Below are positions 44,827 through 58,210 of a stretch of DNA of 64,000 bases, in pieces; positions within the stretch are counted from its first letter, which is position 1, and every line of letters begins with the position of its first letter. The position numbers and the translations under genes were made by a program. The stretch comes from Epiperipatus broadwayi (Eukaryota; Onychophora; Udeonychophora; Euonychophora; Peripatidae). Location of the stretch: positions 5,577,576-5,641,575 of the forward strand of contig JAQFVV010000036.1 in assembly GCA_028023455.1 (NCBI GenBank). The letters run 5' to 3'. A model generated the notes under the pieces. The model ran no database searches and was not told where the DNA came from. It saw nothing but the letters and a program-made list of their open reading frames with translations.

Positions 44827-46907
44827 CAGGACTAAAAATAAGTGAATATACATCAAATGAACAATAAATGATTTCAAAATATCCCAAACATGATTTAAAA
44901 ATACATTATAAAATTCAATATAGTTTAAATATACACCAAAAATAAAACTATTTGATTGCAAAGGATGCTGTAATTTTCATAAAAATGCTAATAAACATTG
45001 CTTTTTTATATAAAACTGGTAATAAATGTTGATTTTTTTTATAAAGAAATTAAAGCAAAAACTGCTAATAAATGTCTTTTTTTTTAAGTGTCATAGCAAA
45101 CAGTAAGTGATTATGATTTTGAATTAATTTTGATAAAAATACATTAACTATATTTCTACAACACTTACCATGTAATATATACCACACAAAATGGTGATCT
45201 GTAGAAAAAATTTTTGCTCCAAAAATAAAAATGTCCAATATGACCTCAACTGTGACATCACTGTTTTTGAGACTATTTTTTTCAATATGACATCATCATG
45301 ACATTATACATTGATTGTGGGTGTGAAAAGGTCCTATCTCCCCATATCACCCCTATATAGCAGGTTTAGTACTCAAGTACCAGTTTCGGTTTTTAATTAA
45401 AGAAAAATGTTATTGTTTCTATTACAAATTCACTTAAATATTTGTTTCTAATTGTATTTATGTATTTTTCTATGATTAATGTAATAAAACTATTTTTAAA
45501 AATATTATTTTATTATAATACCTACTGTAAGTTAGCATGTCTCTTGATCTAAACTATTGGACCAGCCCTCTCAATTTTAATTTTTTTATTAATTTAAACA
45601 TTTTACCAAGTTTATATTGAGCAAAATCATAAGAAATTAGTTTTTTTATTAATACTATAATATGAAAGGCATTAACAGATATATTTGCAAAAGGAGTATT
45701 TGTTGTTTTTTTTTAAATCTATTTGTGAAGTAAAATGCCAGTTTGAAATAATTATTAGTCTTATTTATTAAGTGTGGCAATGAGAAAGATTTAAGCAAGG
45801 GTATTTGAATAAAGATTACACAGAACATAAAATGTATATTTTTTAAAAAGGTAAACGAAAAAAAACACTGATTGTTTGGAAATATATTCTTCTTCTTTAC
45901 ATATTTCTTATAATTAATGCAACATTTTAAGATTATTTTATAAGCTTAAAACTTGTCTTTACTTTTTAACAAAAAATAAGTCCATTTAAAAAATAAATTC
46001 TTAGTGAATTTGTAAGTGATCAGAAAGTCATGGAAGCCCTCTTAAAAAAATATTTACAACCATTTGTTATTCAAAAGTTTTTCCCACTGATCTGAAACAA
46101 AATAAAAATACACTCAACCCCTTCCATAAACACACTCATATGAAAAGCTTTTACCTAAAGATTCACCATAACAGTTGTCATTAATTTGTATCTATAACTT
46201 TTATTAACAATCAACTACTTAGATCAATTCTTTAAAAAAATATCTATCATGTTTTTAAATGGCGACGATTTACTGATTATTAAACAATGTCATAAGCTAA
46301 AATGTCAATGTAATTAAAAGCACTTGGATGATATACAATAATTAGTAAACATGCCTAATATAATTTTGATCTGATATTCTCATAACAGAGTCTGTAATAG
46401 AATTTCTAAATATTGCAGGCAAAGACTGCACTAAACGATTTCCACTGAAATATACAAATTTCACCCAGCATGTAATTAAAAATAAACTTTCACTATATAA
46501 AAAAATTAAAGAGCATTAAAGATAAATTGAAAATGTTTACATTACTTAAAAACAAATTTTATTTAACTAATTTTATATAATATTTTTATATCTATAAAAA
46601 CTTCAATCAGATAGAAAATCTGTCATTATAAACAATATTGGCAATAATAATAATAATTTAATCACTTATAGTATTAAAACTATTTTTATCAATGGTACAT
46701 TTCTTGATATAATTTTTATTTAATTAAAACTGTATTTTCATAGAAAATAAATAAATGGTGAAACATTGATTTGCAATTTTTTAAAACAATATTTTTTTTA
46801 AAAAAAAAAACAATTTTATTGGTTAGGTAATTACAAAAACAAAAAAAGATTGAAACTGATATGTAAATGAGTTATTTATTTTTATATAACCGATGTTTAT
46901 GAATTGT
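44827..46907. other. AT-rich stretch, no recognisable genes
   Basis: About 2 kb with TAATAA runs near 46640 and homopolymers; no supported exon, RNA or repeat-family copy. Confidence 0.45.
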
Positions 46908-47196
46908 AATAAACTAATGATCAACTTTTCAAGCTAATGCACATGCGCTTTATGAATCTTAATAATAAATGAATACTTCTCACTTCCAACACAAGTGATT
47001 GGTTAATATCTTCACGCTCTCATTTCCAATACTTAAGATTTGCCCATACTTAAGCGTTTGGGTTGAAAGAATAGGTGGATTCATTCTATTCTTTCACAAA
47101 AACTTTATCTTGTGTTGGAAGTGAAAAATATTCAGTTATTATTAAGATTCATAAAGTGCATGTGCATTAGCTTGAAAAGTTGATCATTAGTTTATT
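46908..47196. repeat. 289-bp foldback (MITE-like)
   Basis: AATAAACTAATGATCAACTT, TTCAAGCTAATGCACATGCG and TTCCAACACAAG at the left are mirrored at the right ending AGTTTATT at 47196. The centre differs between arms (~47000-47100). No coding. Confidence 0.8.
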
Positions 47197-47271
47197 GAAA
47201 CTGATAGAAAATTAAATAAATTATATAAAAAAAATTACATTATAATGTGTATGTGGAGATTTATAAAAATA

Positions 47272-47372
47272 ATATTTAAGGCTATAACCTTAAGACTATG
47301 TGTCTAAAATGCGACTGTAGGGATCTCTACAAATCGGAAACAAAGTTATAGCCTTAATATATATTACTTACA
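47272..47372. repeat. shortened relative of the 33-kb hairpin MITE
   Basis: AAGGCTATAACCTTAAGAC, GTAGGGATCTCTACA and the mirrored TATAGCCTTAATATATATTA match the element at 32997-33165, with most of one arm deleted. Confidence 0.65.
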
Positions 47373-47546
47373 TAATGAGTATATGCTTTAAAAATTATTA
47401 ATTACAACTTTAAAAAGTAAAAATAAACATTGAAAACACAAATAAAAATATACCAAAACTAAATCCTAAAATGTACATCATGTTAATTAAATTAATTTAC
47501 CAAATTATGATTTTATGGGATATCAACTTCATCGGATTTTTAAACA

Positions 47547-48021
47547 GGAAAAACTCTCCATACAGTAGTGCCACTCAGTGCAAGTCAGAGTAATCAGTGG
47601 GTGTCAAAAGGCTTGTGCATAAAATCCCTATCTATGGCCTACTCATCCAATATCCTCAGACTAGTTTCTGGCATGTGGCATTCATCATTAAGAAGCCTTG
47701 GATCTGAGAGCACTGCACCTAGATCTTAGGATCTAATGCAACCTTCCACCAACCACCTTTTATCTCTACTTAACTATGAGAATAAAATTGAAAACACAAA
47801 AATACAATTCAAGCTCATTAGCCTATATAATCATATAGGTCTCAACTCAATTCAGTACCTATACATTTTGGTGTCTTGGGTTTTTTAATAACTATAGCCA
47901 CCACTATCCTAGTAATCCATTGATTACTCTGGGTTGCACTGAGTGGCAATAATGGCATGGAGAGTTTTGCCTGTTTTAATAACAGTTATAAATAAGCATA
48001 AAAATGGTGATCATGTGATGT
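47547..48021. repeat. SINE-B, full-length-looking copy
   Basis: Left end AAACAGGAAAAACTCTCCAT, right inverted end ATGGAGAGTTTTGCCTGTTT at ~47957, then the ~50-bp unmirrored tail (ACAGTTATAAATAAGCAT through CATGTGATG). The middle holds a minus-strand tRNA-like segment (B-box position at ~47850). About 475 bp; no target duplication seen. Confidence 0.65.
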
Positions 48022-48344
48022 ACACAGAACCTAAAATATTTTATCACACCTTATATGTGCAGATAAATTAATGGGCTTTTTATAATAATAATATGCTCAA
48101 ATATTTGTTCATTAATTATCATTTCTCACTAATTTTAAGCTTTGTTTTTTAATCATATTTATAATATTTATTATATATTTTGAATCTGAGGTAAAAGATT
48201 TTTTTTTTTGCTATAAAAAAACAATTAAAATTCTTGATTTATTCAATATTTTGGATTACCAACTGGCATCTCTAGCCAAGAAACAGCTGTTCTAAAAAAC
48301 TGTCTAAGTTAATTGATTTATAATTTAATTGATTTACTTAAATG

Positions 48345-48515
48345 TTTTTAACTCAGACTTTCACATGACTCTCAACTTCCCACACTATCTCATACTGCTG
48401 ACACACTTGATCACACACATGAAAGATAAATAATCACCAATGTACTTATTTCATGCTAAACTAGCAGTCATCAGTTGAGGGTTGTGTGAAAGTCTAAGTT
48501 CAAATCCCCTATTTA
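48345..48515. repeat. SINE-C palindromic copy, short
   Basis: AACTCAGACTTTCACATGAC and CTATCTCATACTGCTGACAC in the left arm; GGTTGTGTGAAAGTCTAAGT and TTCAAATCCCC in the right. The arms flank a short centre with TTTCATGCTAAACTAGC. Confidence 0.65.
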
Positions 48516-48584
48516 TTACATATTGGAGTGAGTATGAAAAAGCCTGTACTGTAGAAAAAATTCATATATTAAAAATATAGTACT

Positions 48585-49010
48585 GTAAGATCTGCCCATC
48601 TCTCATATATGTATGTAAATGGATTATATTCTGTACATGAAGGATCAGAGTGACTTATTGTCAGTATGGGTAGGATGAGAATGTTGGCACCGATGTGGGC
48701 TTTGAGCATTCCATCATCAGATTTTTAATGAAATGAATGGCTGAGTAGTTGTGGGGTGGAGTGGATTGAAGCCTGCCCATTAAAGTATGAAGATTGACTA
48801 TTTCAATATAAGGTGTGCATTGATTGTATATATGTGTGTGGATATAATTTGGACCAACTGATGAGTGTTGGTTTAGCATGAAATACTTATATTGGTGATT
48901 ATTTTTCTTTTTGATATGTGTGTGATCAAGTGTGTCAGCAGTATGAGATACTGTGGATAGTTGAGGGTCATAGGAAAATCTGAGTTCAAACCCTCTACAC
49001 ATTACATATT
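48585..49010 (+). repeat. SINE-C copy, near full length
   Basis: From CTGCCCATCTCTCATATATG through CATTCCATCATCAGATTTTT, TTGGACCAACTGATGAGTG to GAGTTCAAACCCTC. The minus-strand 130-codon frame over it (48661-49053) also reads through other copies and is a by-product of the repeat. Confidence 0.75.
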
Positions 49011-50035
49011 GGAGTGCAGGTATAAAAAAGTCTGACCTGTAGAAAAAAATCATACATTAAATGTTTTTAATAAATTATAAAATAATCATCATCAACTTGG
49101 AAGCAAAATAGATTCCAAAAAAAAAAATATGGTACTCATTAATAAATAAAAAAAATATGCAACCAAGGAAAACAAAAAGTGGGAGAGAAATCTAATCAAG
49201 TCTTTAAAAACCCTAAAGATAATATATAACCAAGAAAATAATAAAAAATGTTATCATTGTATAATATATAAGCAATGTACTTATTTAATATCAGACCAAA
49301 ATAGATAAAAGTAAGATAGCTTTTTCACTATCCATCACAAGTCACATATAAGCAGAGAAAGCAGAGACATTTCTCACCAAACTTGCCAAACTGTCAAATT
49401 GTAAGAATTTGAGTGTTTTTCCATATTTGTTTTTACCCTTTAATTATGAATAGTTGGAGACTCACTTATCAACCAATATTGGATAGTTAACTTCATAAAC
49501 AAAGGTCTGGTTATTTAAATTAAAATTCTAATTTTGATTAGAACTTCAAGTGTGGCTCATATTCCATCTTATGTTGGTGACCGTTGCTTTCACGTACACT
49601 GCCATTATGCCATGAAGAACAAAATGACTTTCAATTGCAAGTTCATTTACAGTTTTTAATTTGAATGCAATAAAGAATAGCTTTTATAAATCTTACCAAA
49701 TAAATATTTAATTTAAAATTAAAAACTTTTTTAATTTGTGTGTCATTTATTCTATAAACATCTTTTTTATTACATAATTTTCAAATTATTTGACCAAATT
49801 TACAAACTGGAAAATTATATTTCAAATCAAATATTATTTATCTTGATAAATCATGACATAATAGTAATTATATCATGGTCTTAATCTAAGTTTAAATTCA
49901 GATTATATTAAACTTTGATTTTGTTTTTTTCATATTTAAAATAGTCCTAAAATGTTTGATTCACATCATTGGATCATAACCATCCACTATGGTAGAATAT
50001 TGGTGTTAATTATTTTTAACTAAATAGATATGTAG
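49011..50035. other. AT-rich stretch with one GC-richer patch
   Basis: The patch 49550-49660 is open on both strands but lacks paired splice sites and matches no recognised domain. Nothing else is supported. Confidence 0.4.
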
Positions 50036-50039
50036 GTAG

Positions 50040-50301
<262 letters not shown>

Positions 50302-51124
50302 AGATAGCTATGTGTGTGCATGTGCAAATGTATCATTATTTGAAATGATACCCTTTCAAAATTTACTGTAAAAAATTTTTGAGCAATAATAGAACGAAAC
50401 AGATGCCTTAGAGCTTGTACTGTATATTGTATGTATAAATATCAGTACCAGAAGTAATAATATTTCCAAAAACTATTAATATTAATGTGACTTTAAAGTG
50501 ACTCCAATGCACCTCTTTGTTAGATCATACTTGATTTCTTATAACCTATACTTAACACTGAATATGATTGGATAAATTTCATATTGAACCCAAATATAAA
50601 CACAATCTCTTATTTCCAAATATTAAACTTTACAAGATGAGACATTTTTTTATTTATTTTTAAGTTTGCTCTATGTTAGTTTTTAAATTTACATGCGATG
50701 CGATGCACTTAGGCTTCTCCTTTTACAGAGTCAGGAATCTCTCTCAGCCACTAAGCCCCCATAATCTTTATATATCCTAACACCGCCTTCTTTCGGATAT
50801 TTTACAAGATAGAATTAGTTATAGATAGATTCCTTCACTACAATCGTAATATAATATATATATATTGACATACTGAACAATAAATAGTTTTAAATGATTT
50901 TGAAAATTATTTTATTTATATAAACTTAAAATTGATTCCTAAAATAACTCAGTTTTTAAAAAAAAGTTTATTTTTTTGGAATTAATAAAATAAAGTTATA
51001 GAGTGTAATTCGTTGTCTATATTAGTGTAATGATATATAATCTATTTATCTCCTACATGGATAATCGGCCCAAACAAAAACTTCATTTGAGTAGTTTTTT
51101 ATAAGAGAATTAAATATTTGCATA
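50302..51124. other. AT-rich spacer
   Basis: A slightly GC-richer patch near 50690-50800 shows no exon structure. Confidence 0.35.
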
Positions 51125-51345
51125 TTAGATTTGCTATCTTAATATAAACTGAGCACTGATTATATATATGTATGGGAGATGATAATCTGGACCAACTGAT
51201 GAGTGCTGGTTCAGCACAAAATACTTCTATTGGTGATTATTTATCTTTTCTACATTTGTGTGGTCATGTGTATCAGTAGTGTGAGATAGTGTAGACAGGT
51301 TGCTTGAAAGTCTGAGTTCAAATCCCCTATATTTATTATATTATA
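51125..51345 (+). repeat. SINE-C copy, 3' half
   Basis: Begins at GATTTGCTATCTTAATATAA, contains GATGATAATCTGGACCAACT, and ends GAGTTCAAATCCCCTATAT. Confidence 0.75.
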
Positions 51346-54300
51346 AAATTTTGGCAGTTTTAAATAACACAAACGTCTGCTATTGTTTTTTATTAGTTAT
51401 TTTAAAATTCTACATTGAATTTTTTTTTTGTTATTATAAAAAATGGGAATTTGCTTTAGCTATTAAATATTCACGATTTTATTGATTTTCTTCACATATT
51501 ACTCCTTTTAAAGCTGATCTTTTCCAGGTACTTACTCCGAAGTGTTTTAATATTTACTTAACTAACTTTAAAGGAACTTTGTAGAGCGAAATAAGAGAAA
51601 TATATAGTCTTCAGTAAACACTGACTTAATCTACAAATATATGACAAAACTGAGAAGTTAGCAAAACAAAACAGAATTGACACTTTTTTTTTATAATTCA
51701 CTGCTTTTAAAATAAAGAATTAAATAATATTGACTTACAAAAAAGGAAAAAAAATATTTGCTTATAGAAATATATTCATTAGAAAAACGCAAACATATCA
51801 AGCTAATTTAAATTTGAAATAGTAAAATTAGAAAGTCTTTTAAACATTATCAAACTGCATACTTTCTCTTATGAGAAAATCTATTTTATCGGAGCAAAAG
51901 AAAAACTTCAATGATCAAATTTGTTCCACTTGAGAAAATAATAATAGAGGCAGTTTCCCTCAAATTAGAGATAATAAATTATCTTTAGTTAACATTCATA
52001 TCATAGAGTATTTTAAAGCATGTAAGTACATTGAAAGAATATTAAATATTTCAGTAAAAGCAAATTGATATTTTTTTATTCAATAAAATAAAGCGCTACA
52101 TTATTGCAGAAAGAACTTCATAGTAAAATGATATTTATCAAGCCCCTAACATTAATTTGATCTCTGTGACTGAGTAAACATCAAAATATTATAACTATAT
52201 GCTATTTGTATCCAGAAAGAAAAACAAAGATACACGGACCATTGCAATTCGAATCACCTGACAATTGACCCACATAACGTGGTAATAAAGCATCCTATAT
52301 TATTTCATTGTGGGTACCTGTTGCAAAGACTTTTGACTTTCAGTAAGACATTAAAAGCTGTTTTACCTATTATTATATAACTTTTTGCCTTTTCTAACAC
52401 TATCTATATCTTCATTTCCTAACAATAGTTTATTATTGTCTGTAGAAGTTTATTGCTACACATTGCCTCTTTTTTTACTAATCATTAACTATTTACAAAA
52501 ATCTATTTTATAAACTTTAATGGAATGGGGCATTTAAGAAACTTTACTATAAAATAGTAAAGTCTTTATAATAATAATGATATGTATGTATATATATCAA
52601 ATTTATTTCTTCTACTTCAATTCTGTATCTAATGTATGATCGTGTAATCAATACTTCCTAAAAAAAATAGTGTTTATCTACTTCTATCCTATTCATAATC
52701 TGAGACTAATTTCTAAAGTGTAATTATTCAAGTTTACATTACATGACAGAACTGAAGTAGGAAAAATAGATTCAACATATAAAAATATGAATAAACTGGA
52801 TTCTTAGGATATTAGTTGGTTTTATAATGGATTAAGATCACGAAAATGTCTCAATAAATGATGAAAGCAGATTTGATAATTAAATAATTATAAATTTAAT
52901 TAGTTGTTTGTTTCAATCTTATTTAGATTATTATATTAAGTATATATTTATAACAATATTGTGGACAAATAATTTTTATATTGAATATTTGACCGTTATA
53001 TATATGTAATAGATTAGTTCTTCATAGTTCATGTGGTATTCAAAAATTGATTTACTTTACTTTATTTAGCTTGGAATGGATTCAGAGTTTTTAGGTTTTT
53101 GGGTATGCCAATCTAGTAAAAAAATAAATTATGCCAACCAAAAAAATTTTCATTTTAAGTAATCGAGAGTCATAGTGAAATGATGATTTACAATAAAAAA
53201 GAAACAGAAACAGCAAAAAATACATGTGCTTTCTTTTCTTTAAAGTGTTTCTTTTTCACCCTATATTTTTCTTCAGTAAAATGTAATGTTTTTTTTTATT
53301 TAATCGATAGCATAACTGTCAAACATTAAAAAATAATTATTTAAAATAATTAATATTATCTTATTTATTTATAACATATTTTTAAAAAAGTAAATGCCAA
53401 TATCACATTTATATATTATAAAATAATACATAAATATGATTGGAAATGCTTTGTAGTGGAATGATAGTGTCTTATCCTGGAATTTTTGTAATTTGGGTTT
53501 AAATAGACTGAGTCAAGTCAAAGTAAAAAAAAAACAAGTTTAATTTTTTTTTTTTTTTCAGGTAACCCTTGACTATAGACAATTAATGTAACCAACTAAC
53601 ATTTGTCAGAAAATTGATATATAGATATTTTTACTTAGAGGATAAAACAATAAACAGAAATAAATCACTCAAGTTTGACTATCAGCATTTAACAAACTTG
53701 GTGAATCATATCTTCTTCTTGACCATTTCTCTAAAGAATAATGACCTACAGTGTGTTATTTAAAAACTGTTTTATCCTTTTTCATATGTAAAGTTACATT
53801 TCTATATTAATTTTGACAGTTTTTTTTTTCAGAAAATATGCATTTAATCTAATTATATGCTACATAGCAAGTAAACTATCACTTTAGCTTCAGACTTCAT
53901 ATTCTTTATGTTAACACTGTTATACCGTATTAATTCACATTACTTCAAATTTAAGCCACAGTAGGATTTTAAAATTGAAAAATTAGAAAAAAGTACAAAA
54001 ATAATTTTATAATAATATTAAAAAATAATAATCATTTTTTATTTACTTAAATAGGATCAAAAAAATTCAAACTGGAATCTCCAAATAAACTGTAATCGAC
54101 AATTGATTGTAATACTATGGGTACAGTAGAATTTTAAAATTTGGAAAAAAATATAAAATTGTTTTCATAATAGGTATTGAAAAATTATAAACATTTTTAT
54201 TTATTTAAATAGTAATTAAAAGAAAAGTGTGAAAGGGAAACCCCAAAATAAACTGCTGCCAACTATCACAATACTATGCACATGCTGTCATAATATTATG
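51346..54300. other. AT-rich stretch, no recognisable genes
   Basis: About 3 kb. A weak tRNA-like pair of boxes occurs near 53455-53515 (TTTGTAGTGGAATGATAG and GGGTTTAAATAG). No exons with paired splice sites recognised. Confidence 0.4.
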
Positions 54301-54765
54301 CACATGCATAGAGCCAATAAACATCACATGACCACCACTTCTTATGTTTGTGTATAATTGTTGTTAAAACAGGCAAAACTCACTATACGTATTTCTACAC
54401 ACAGCAAGCTAGAGTAATCAATGGATGCCAGAAGATTTGTGCATAAAATCTTCATCTAGTGCATACTTATTCCAATTTCCCCAGACTAGTTTCTGGCTTG
54501 TGCCTTTCGTCAGTGAGGAACCTTGGATCAGATGTGGCTTCTGGAGGGTTGCATTAGATCCTAAGATCTAGGTGCAGTGCTCTCAGATCCAAGGCTCCTC
54601 ACTGACAAAGGCCACAAGCCAGAAACTAGTCTGGGGATATTGGATGAGTAGGCACTAGATAGGGATTTTTATGCACAAGCCTTCTGGCATCCATTGATTA
54701 CTCTAGCTTGCTGTGTGTGGCAATACATATAGTGAGTTTTGCCTGTTTTAACACATGCATAGAGC
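54301..54765. mobile_element. SINE-B palindromic copy with 14-bp target duplication
   Basis: CACATGCATAGAGC flanks the insert (54301-54314, 54752-54765). The arms, ~185 bp each, mirror GTTAAAACAGGCAAAACTC, AGAGTAATCAATGGATGCC, CCCAGACTAGTTTCTGGCTT and CTTGGATC around a centre at ~54560. The left end carries ~50 bp of unmirrored family tail (AACATCACATGACCACC). The middle tRNA-like part of the long form is missing. Confidence 0.85.
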
Positions 54766-55024
54766 ATAAAGCAAAGATATGGACGTTGGAGAGTGGAAAC
54801 TAAAATATTAAAATATTTGCTTTGATTTTAAACCTCACCCTAATTTCACATCTTCAAAATTTAAATAAATTGTGTGGCTTAAATTCAAAGTAGTACAGTA
54901 ATAAGGTCATTTATAATCAATTTATGATTATAAATTTTTTTTAAAAAGTTGTTACTTCTCACTATTCATATTGTTTTAAATCTAAAATACAAGGAATAAA
55001 TCCTTTATGCTGCTTTTGCAACAT

Positions 55025-55207
55025 AATAATAAATCTTAGATATAATAAAATATTTTTATCTAACAACTATATATATATATATATGACAATATCTGTAATA
55101 TAGTAAGTACTACATATTGAAAAGGGCAAAAATTTAAAATTTGCCGAAAAGACCTTTTTTATGTTATTTTTAGGTGCTATGATTATATGACTATATTACA
55201 GATATTG

Positions 55208-55281
<74 letters not shown>

Positions 55282-55317
55282 GATAAAGATATTTTATTAT
55301 ATCTAAGATTTATTATT
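55025..55317. repeat. palindrome with expanded (AT)n
   Basis: AATAATAAATCTTAGATATA...TATTTTTATCTAACAAC mirrors GTTGTTAGATAAAGATATTT...AATAATT-like end; GACAATATCTGTAATATAG is mirrored too. The right arm's AT run (55211-55273) is much longer than the left arm's. Confidence 0.8.
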
Positions 55318-55540
55318 GTTTTAAATATATCCTATAATATTAATTTTTATTTGAAACAGGAACAATTGTAAATTCATTTTAATGAGTTCATTAAATTACA
55401 TTTTAATGATCATTCTATTACATATTTTTAATGATTGGTTAAGATTATTTGCAATAAATAATAGACTTACATTTACCACTATCTAAAGCAGTAAATCAAA
55501 AGTATAGTATATTGCTTAAGTAATATATATATATATATAT

Positions 55541-57572
55541 TATAACGATCGAAATGAAAGTGAAGATCGAATCTAACCGCAAACTACAATATCTGCTCTA
55601 CAAGGTGCCATCTAGACATTTAAACCTAGAAAAATTTATAGAGTAGGCAGATACGTGCTGTTAAGATTATATTCAGATCGTTAACCCAAGTCACTAGCTC
55701 AGTGGAGACGCAGAGATAGAAATCTATATCTTAATTTATATCTTAAGTATAAATAAATAAAAGCCACTGCCAGAAATTAACACATAAAAATATTTATTTA
55801 CGCACATATAAAATAACATTTAAATTTTGAGGAATAAATTGGAATAAGTTTAACATTTTAGATTTTTCTATTAATCTTTAGTTTTACATTTAACTAAGTT
55901 TCAATGAGTTTAATATTTTATTTAGATAGTCGAGTATAAATAGACTACATAGATCTGCATTTGAAAAGAAAATATTCTTCCCTGATTTAATCTTAGGCAA
56001 CAAATTTCACAATCAAACCGGCACCAATCCATCTGATACATTTATGTATTCAATGTAGCATGAAAATACGACAACACAAAATACTATACTGTCAGGAATG
56101 TACATCTGATCAGTAAGTAGAATTAGAGAAGACATTGACTCTCCACCAACAGGAATGTTACATCTGTTGGTGAGTAGAACAATAAACATAAAACTCCATA
56201 GGAATGGACTGCGGTCCTTTGCCATCTTACAAACCCATCCATAGGCAAACAGAAAGTGTGTGGCGTGTATATATAATCCTGCCCATAGCGGATCTCATAC
56301 TACATCTACAATTACACAAATATATCCAATCCATTGAACCAATTCAACTACGAAATGAAGAACCTAAGATTATCCTCCCTTAATATAACTTTACAAAACT
56401 ATATAGCCATTCACGCCCTACTTAAATTTAACATTTAAATACATTCGCACAGATTATTTTTATAAATTTGTTTTTAAAATGCTGAGTATAGATCGGCTGC
56501 ACAGATTCCATGGTCAAAAACATCCAAATTAAACACAATCGATCAAAATACAAAATCATCGATAACATCAATTGCAAAAGGGAATACACAAGGCCCTATG
56601 GCATTCATCGTAAGATGCCCGCATTAACATCATTGACCTATATATTCTAATCAAATGTGAAAACTTCAACATAATCAACCGCTAACAAATCTATGCAACG
56701 TCTATACCCAACCTAAATTTCATCATTTAAAATTTAAACAATAAATAATTTATACAATAAGAAAAAAAAATGGAAATGATTTTTATCAATCGGAAAACAT
56801 ATAAAATTAAACATTATTAATTTGATTTTAAACTTAAAAAAGTCAAATAGAAGTTCATAAGCTTGAACAAAATTTCTTAATTATTTTTAAATTTAGAGTT
56901 CATGTCCATATAGCTTACGGTAGAAGAGTCCAGGTTTCTGCTTTTAATTCCCACGACGCCTCCATTGGAAGATAATGTTCTGGAGATGGCAATAGCTGGT
57001 TCAAGGTATCACAGTCTTTTTATTTTTTTTTTAAAATAGAGAGTGTGGTATGTGCATCCTACCACATCTCTCAAACACAAAATGCTGGAACTCCCAGAAA
57101 AAACTGTATTTCCCTTTTTATATTATCCACACGGATTCAATCAGCAAAACGTCACTAATCCATCACTTTCGTTAGGGTCCGAGCCAAGGCTTAGTGCTTC
57201 CATTGATCAAGCTAATTTCTCTTTATTTTCTTATCTATCTTTCATCAGATCATTTTAATTATACAAGAGCCCAAGGCTAGCTTGCTTTTCAAACAATTTA
57301 TAAACAATCATTTCCATTTACAGATTACAAGAATTAATTAATACCTGTTTTTATTTTTAAATCTTGTACTTTTTTTTTTATATAAAAAAGTACGTTCAAA
57401 TACTTATTTATTTGTTTTTTTTAAAAAAAATATTTTTAAAGTTTGGCATCTGTGCGAATGTATATACGTTTAACAAACATTTTAATTTTAGCGTTTAGTT
57501 TTTTACTTTTATTTGCGAACTTTTAAGTTTTTATTTTAAATTAATGTAACGACATATTTATATATCGTTACA
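55541..57572 (-). mobile_element. ~2-kb LTR-like element, copy 1
   Basis: On the minus strand it starts TGTAACGATATATAAATATG at 57572 and ends TCGTTATA at 55541, short inverted termini of LTR type (TG start). Flanks are TA repeats, so the target duplication is ambiguous. Its 3'-proximal ~700 bp on the plus strand (56885-57572) are matched in inverse orientation at 63206-63960. It could be a solo LTR of a large retroelement or a TIR transposon. Confidence 0.45.
56013..56225 (-). CDS. ORF inside the LTR-like element, unknown
   Basis: ATG, 70 codons, beginning MAKDRSPFLWSFMFIVLLTN, a possible signal-like hydrophobic N-terminus, then CNIPVGGESMSSLI and a second hydrophobic stretch (SIVFCVVVFSCYI). 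No domain is recognised and the second element copy leaves the window before this part, so conservation cannot be judged. Confidence 0.2.
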   Translation of the reverse strand: MAKDRSPFLWSFMFIVLLTNRCNIPVGGESMSSLILLTDQMYIPDSIVFCVVVFSCYIEYINVSDGLVPV

Positions 57573-57594
57573 ATATATATATATATATGTGTGT

Positions 57595-57715
57595 GTGTGT
57601 TCAAGTGTACCAGTGCTATGAGATAGTGTGGAGAGTGGTGGGTCGTGTGAAAGTCTGTGCTCATATACCCTACATATTACATATATAGACACAGGTATAT
57701 AATAAGCCTGTGTGT
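57595..57715 (+). repeat. SINE-C 3' fragment
   Basis: CAGTGCTATGAGATAGTGTG, GAGAGTGGTGGGTCGTGTGA and GTCTGTGCTCATATACCCTA match the copy at 32590-32660 closely, including its mutated B-box. Confidence 0.65.
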
Positions 57716-58124
57716 TTCAGTTATTATATTGCTTAAGATAATCAATCCATGCTCTCACACTACATACATTGTTTCACTAAGCCTGAATTTTCAGTCTTAT
57801 TAGATATACTACAGTTTAAAATATCTATTGTCTATTTCAGCCTAAGTAGTAGCTTCATGTAGATCCAATTTATAATGATAAATTTTATGTTTTGAGAGTC
57901 ACTATTTTATAAGAATCAAGTAAATGCAGTCTCTTAAGTAAAGCAGAAACAAGCATTTACTATTATATGATGATTTGATTAAACTGTACCTTAGAAATTG
58001 TATGTGCTTCCCAAAGCTACTCTTTGCAGCACCAAAGAAAATATGAACATTATTTTTAATTTCCATTTTTCTTGAACTTTTATTATAAAATTTATAGAAA
58101 TAGAGTACTTAATACTATAATATT
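57716..58124. other. AT-rich spacer
   Basis: No feature recognised. Confidence 0.35.
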
Positions 58125-58210
58125 TTATTTTTACTAAGGTAATTAACCTCAAGAATGTGCACTTGAAAATGTGAAGATAGGGACCACTACAGGTCTTAAC
58201 CACAAGCTTA
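58125..58210. repeat. single arm of the 33-kb hairpin MITE
   Basis: TTTTTACTAAGGTAATTAAC, GGGACCACTACAGGTCTTAA and CCACAAGCTT match one arm and the centre of 32997-33165; the other arm is missing. Confidence 0.65.

Noticed and set aside
44589-44961. Four overlapping small frames
   Set aside because: All arise from the 36-bp tandem repeat in the foldback loop.
49550-49663. GC-richer patch open on both strands
   Set aside because: No paired splice sites, no recognised domain, and the open frames on both strands are short enough to be chance.
55690-55720. ACTAGCTCAGTGGAGACG as a tRNA gene A-box
   Set aside because: No B-box or foldable tRNA follows; it lies within the LTR-like element.
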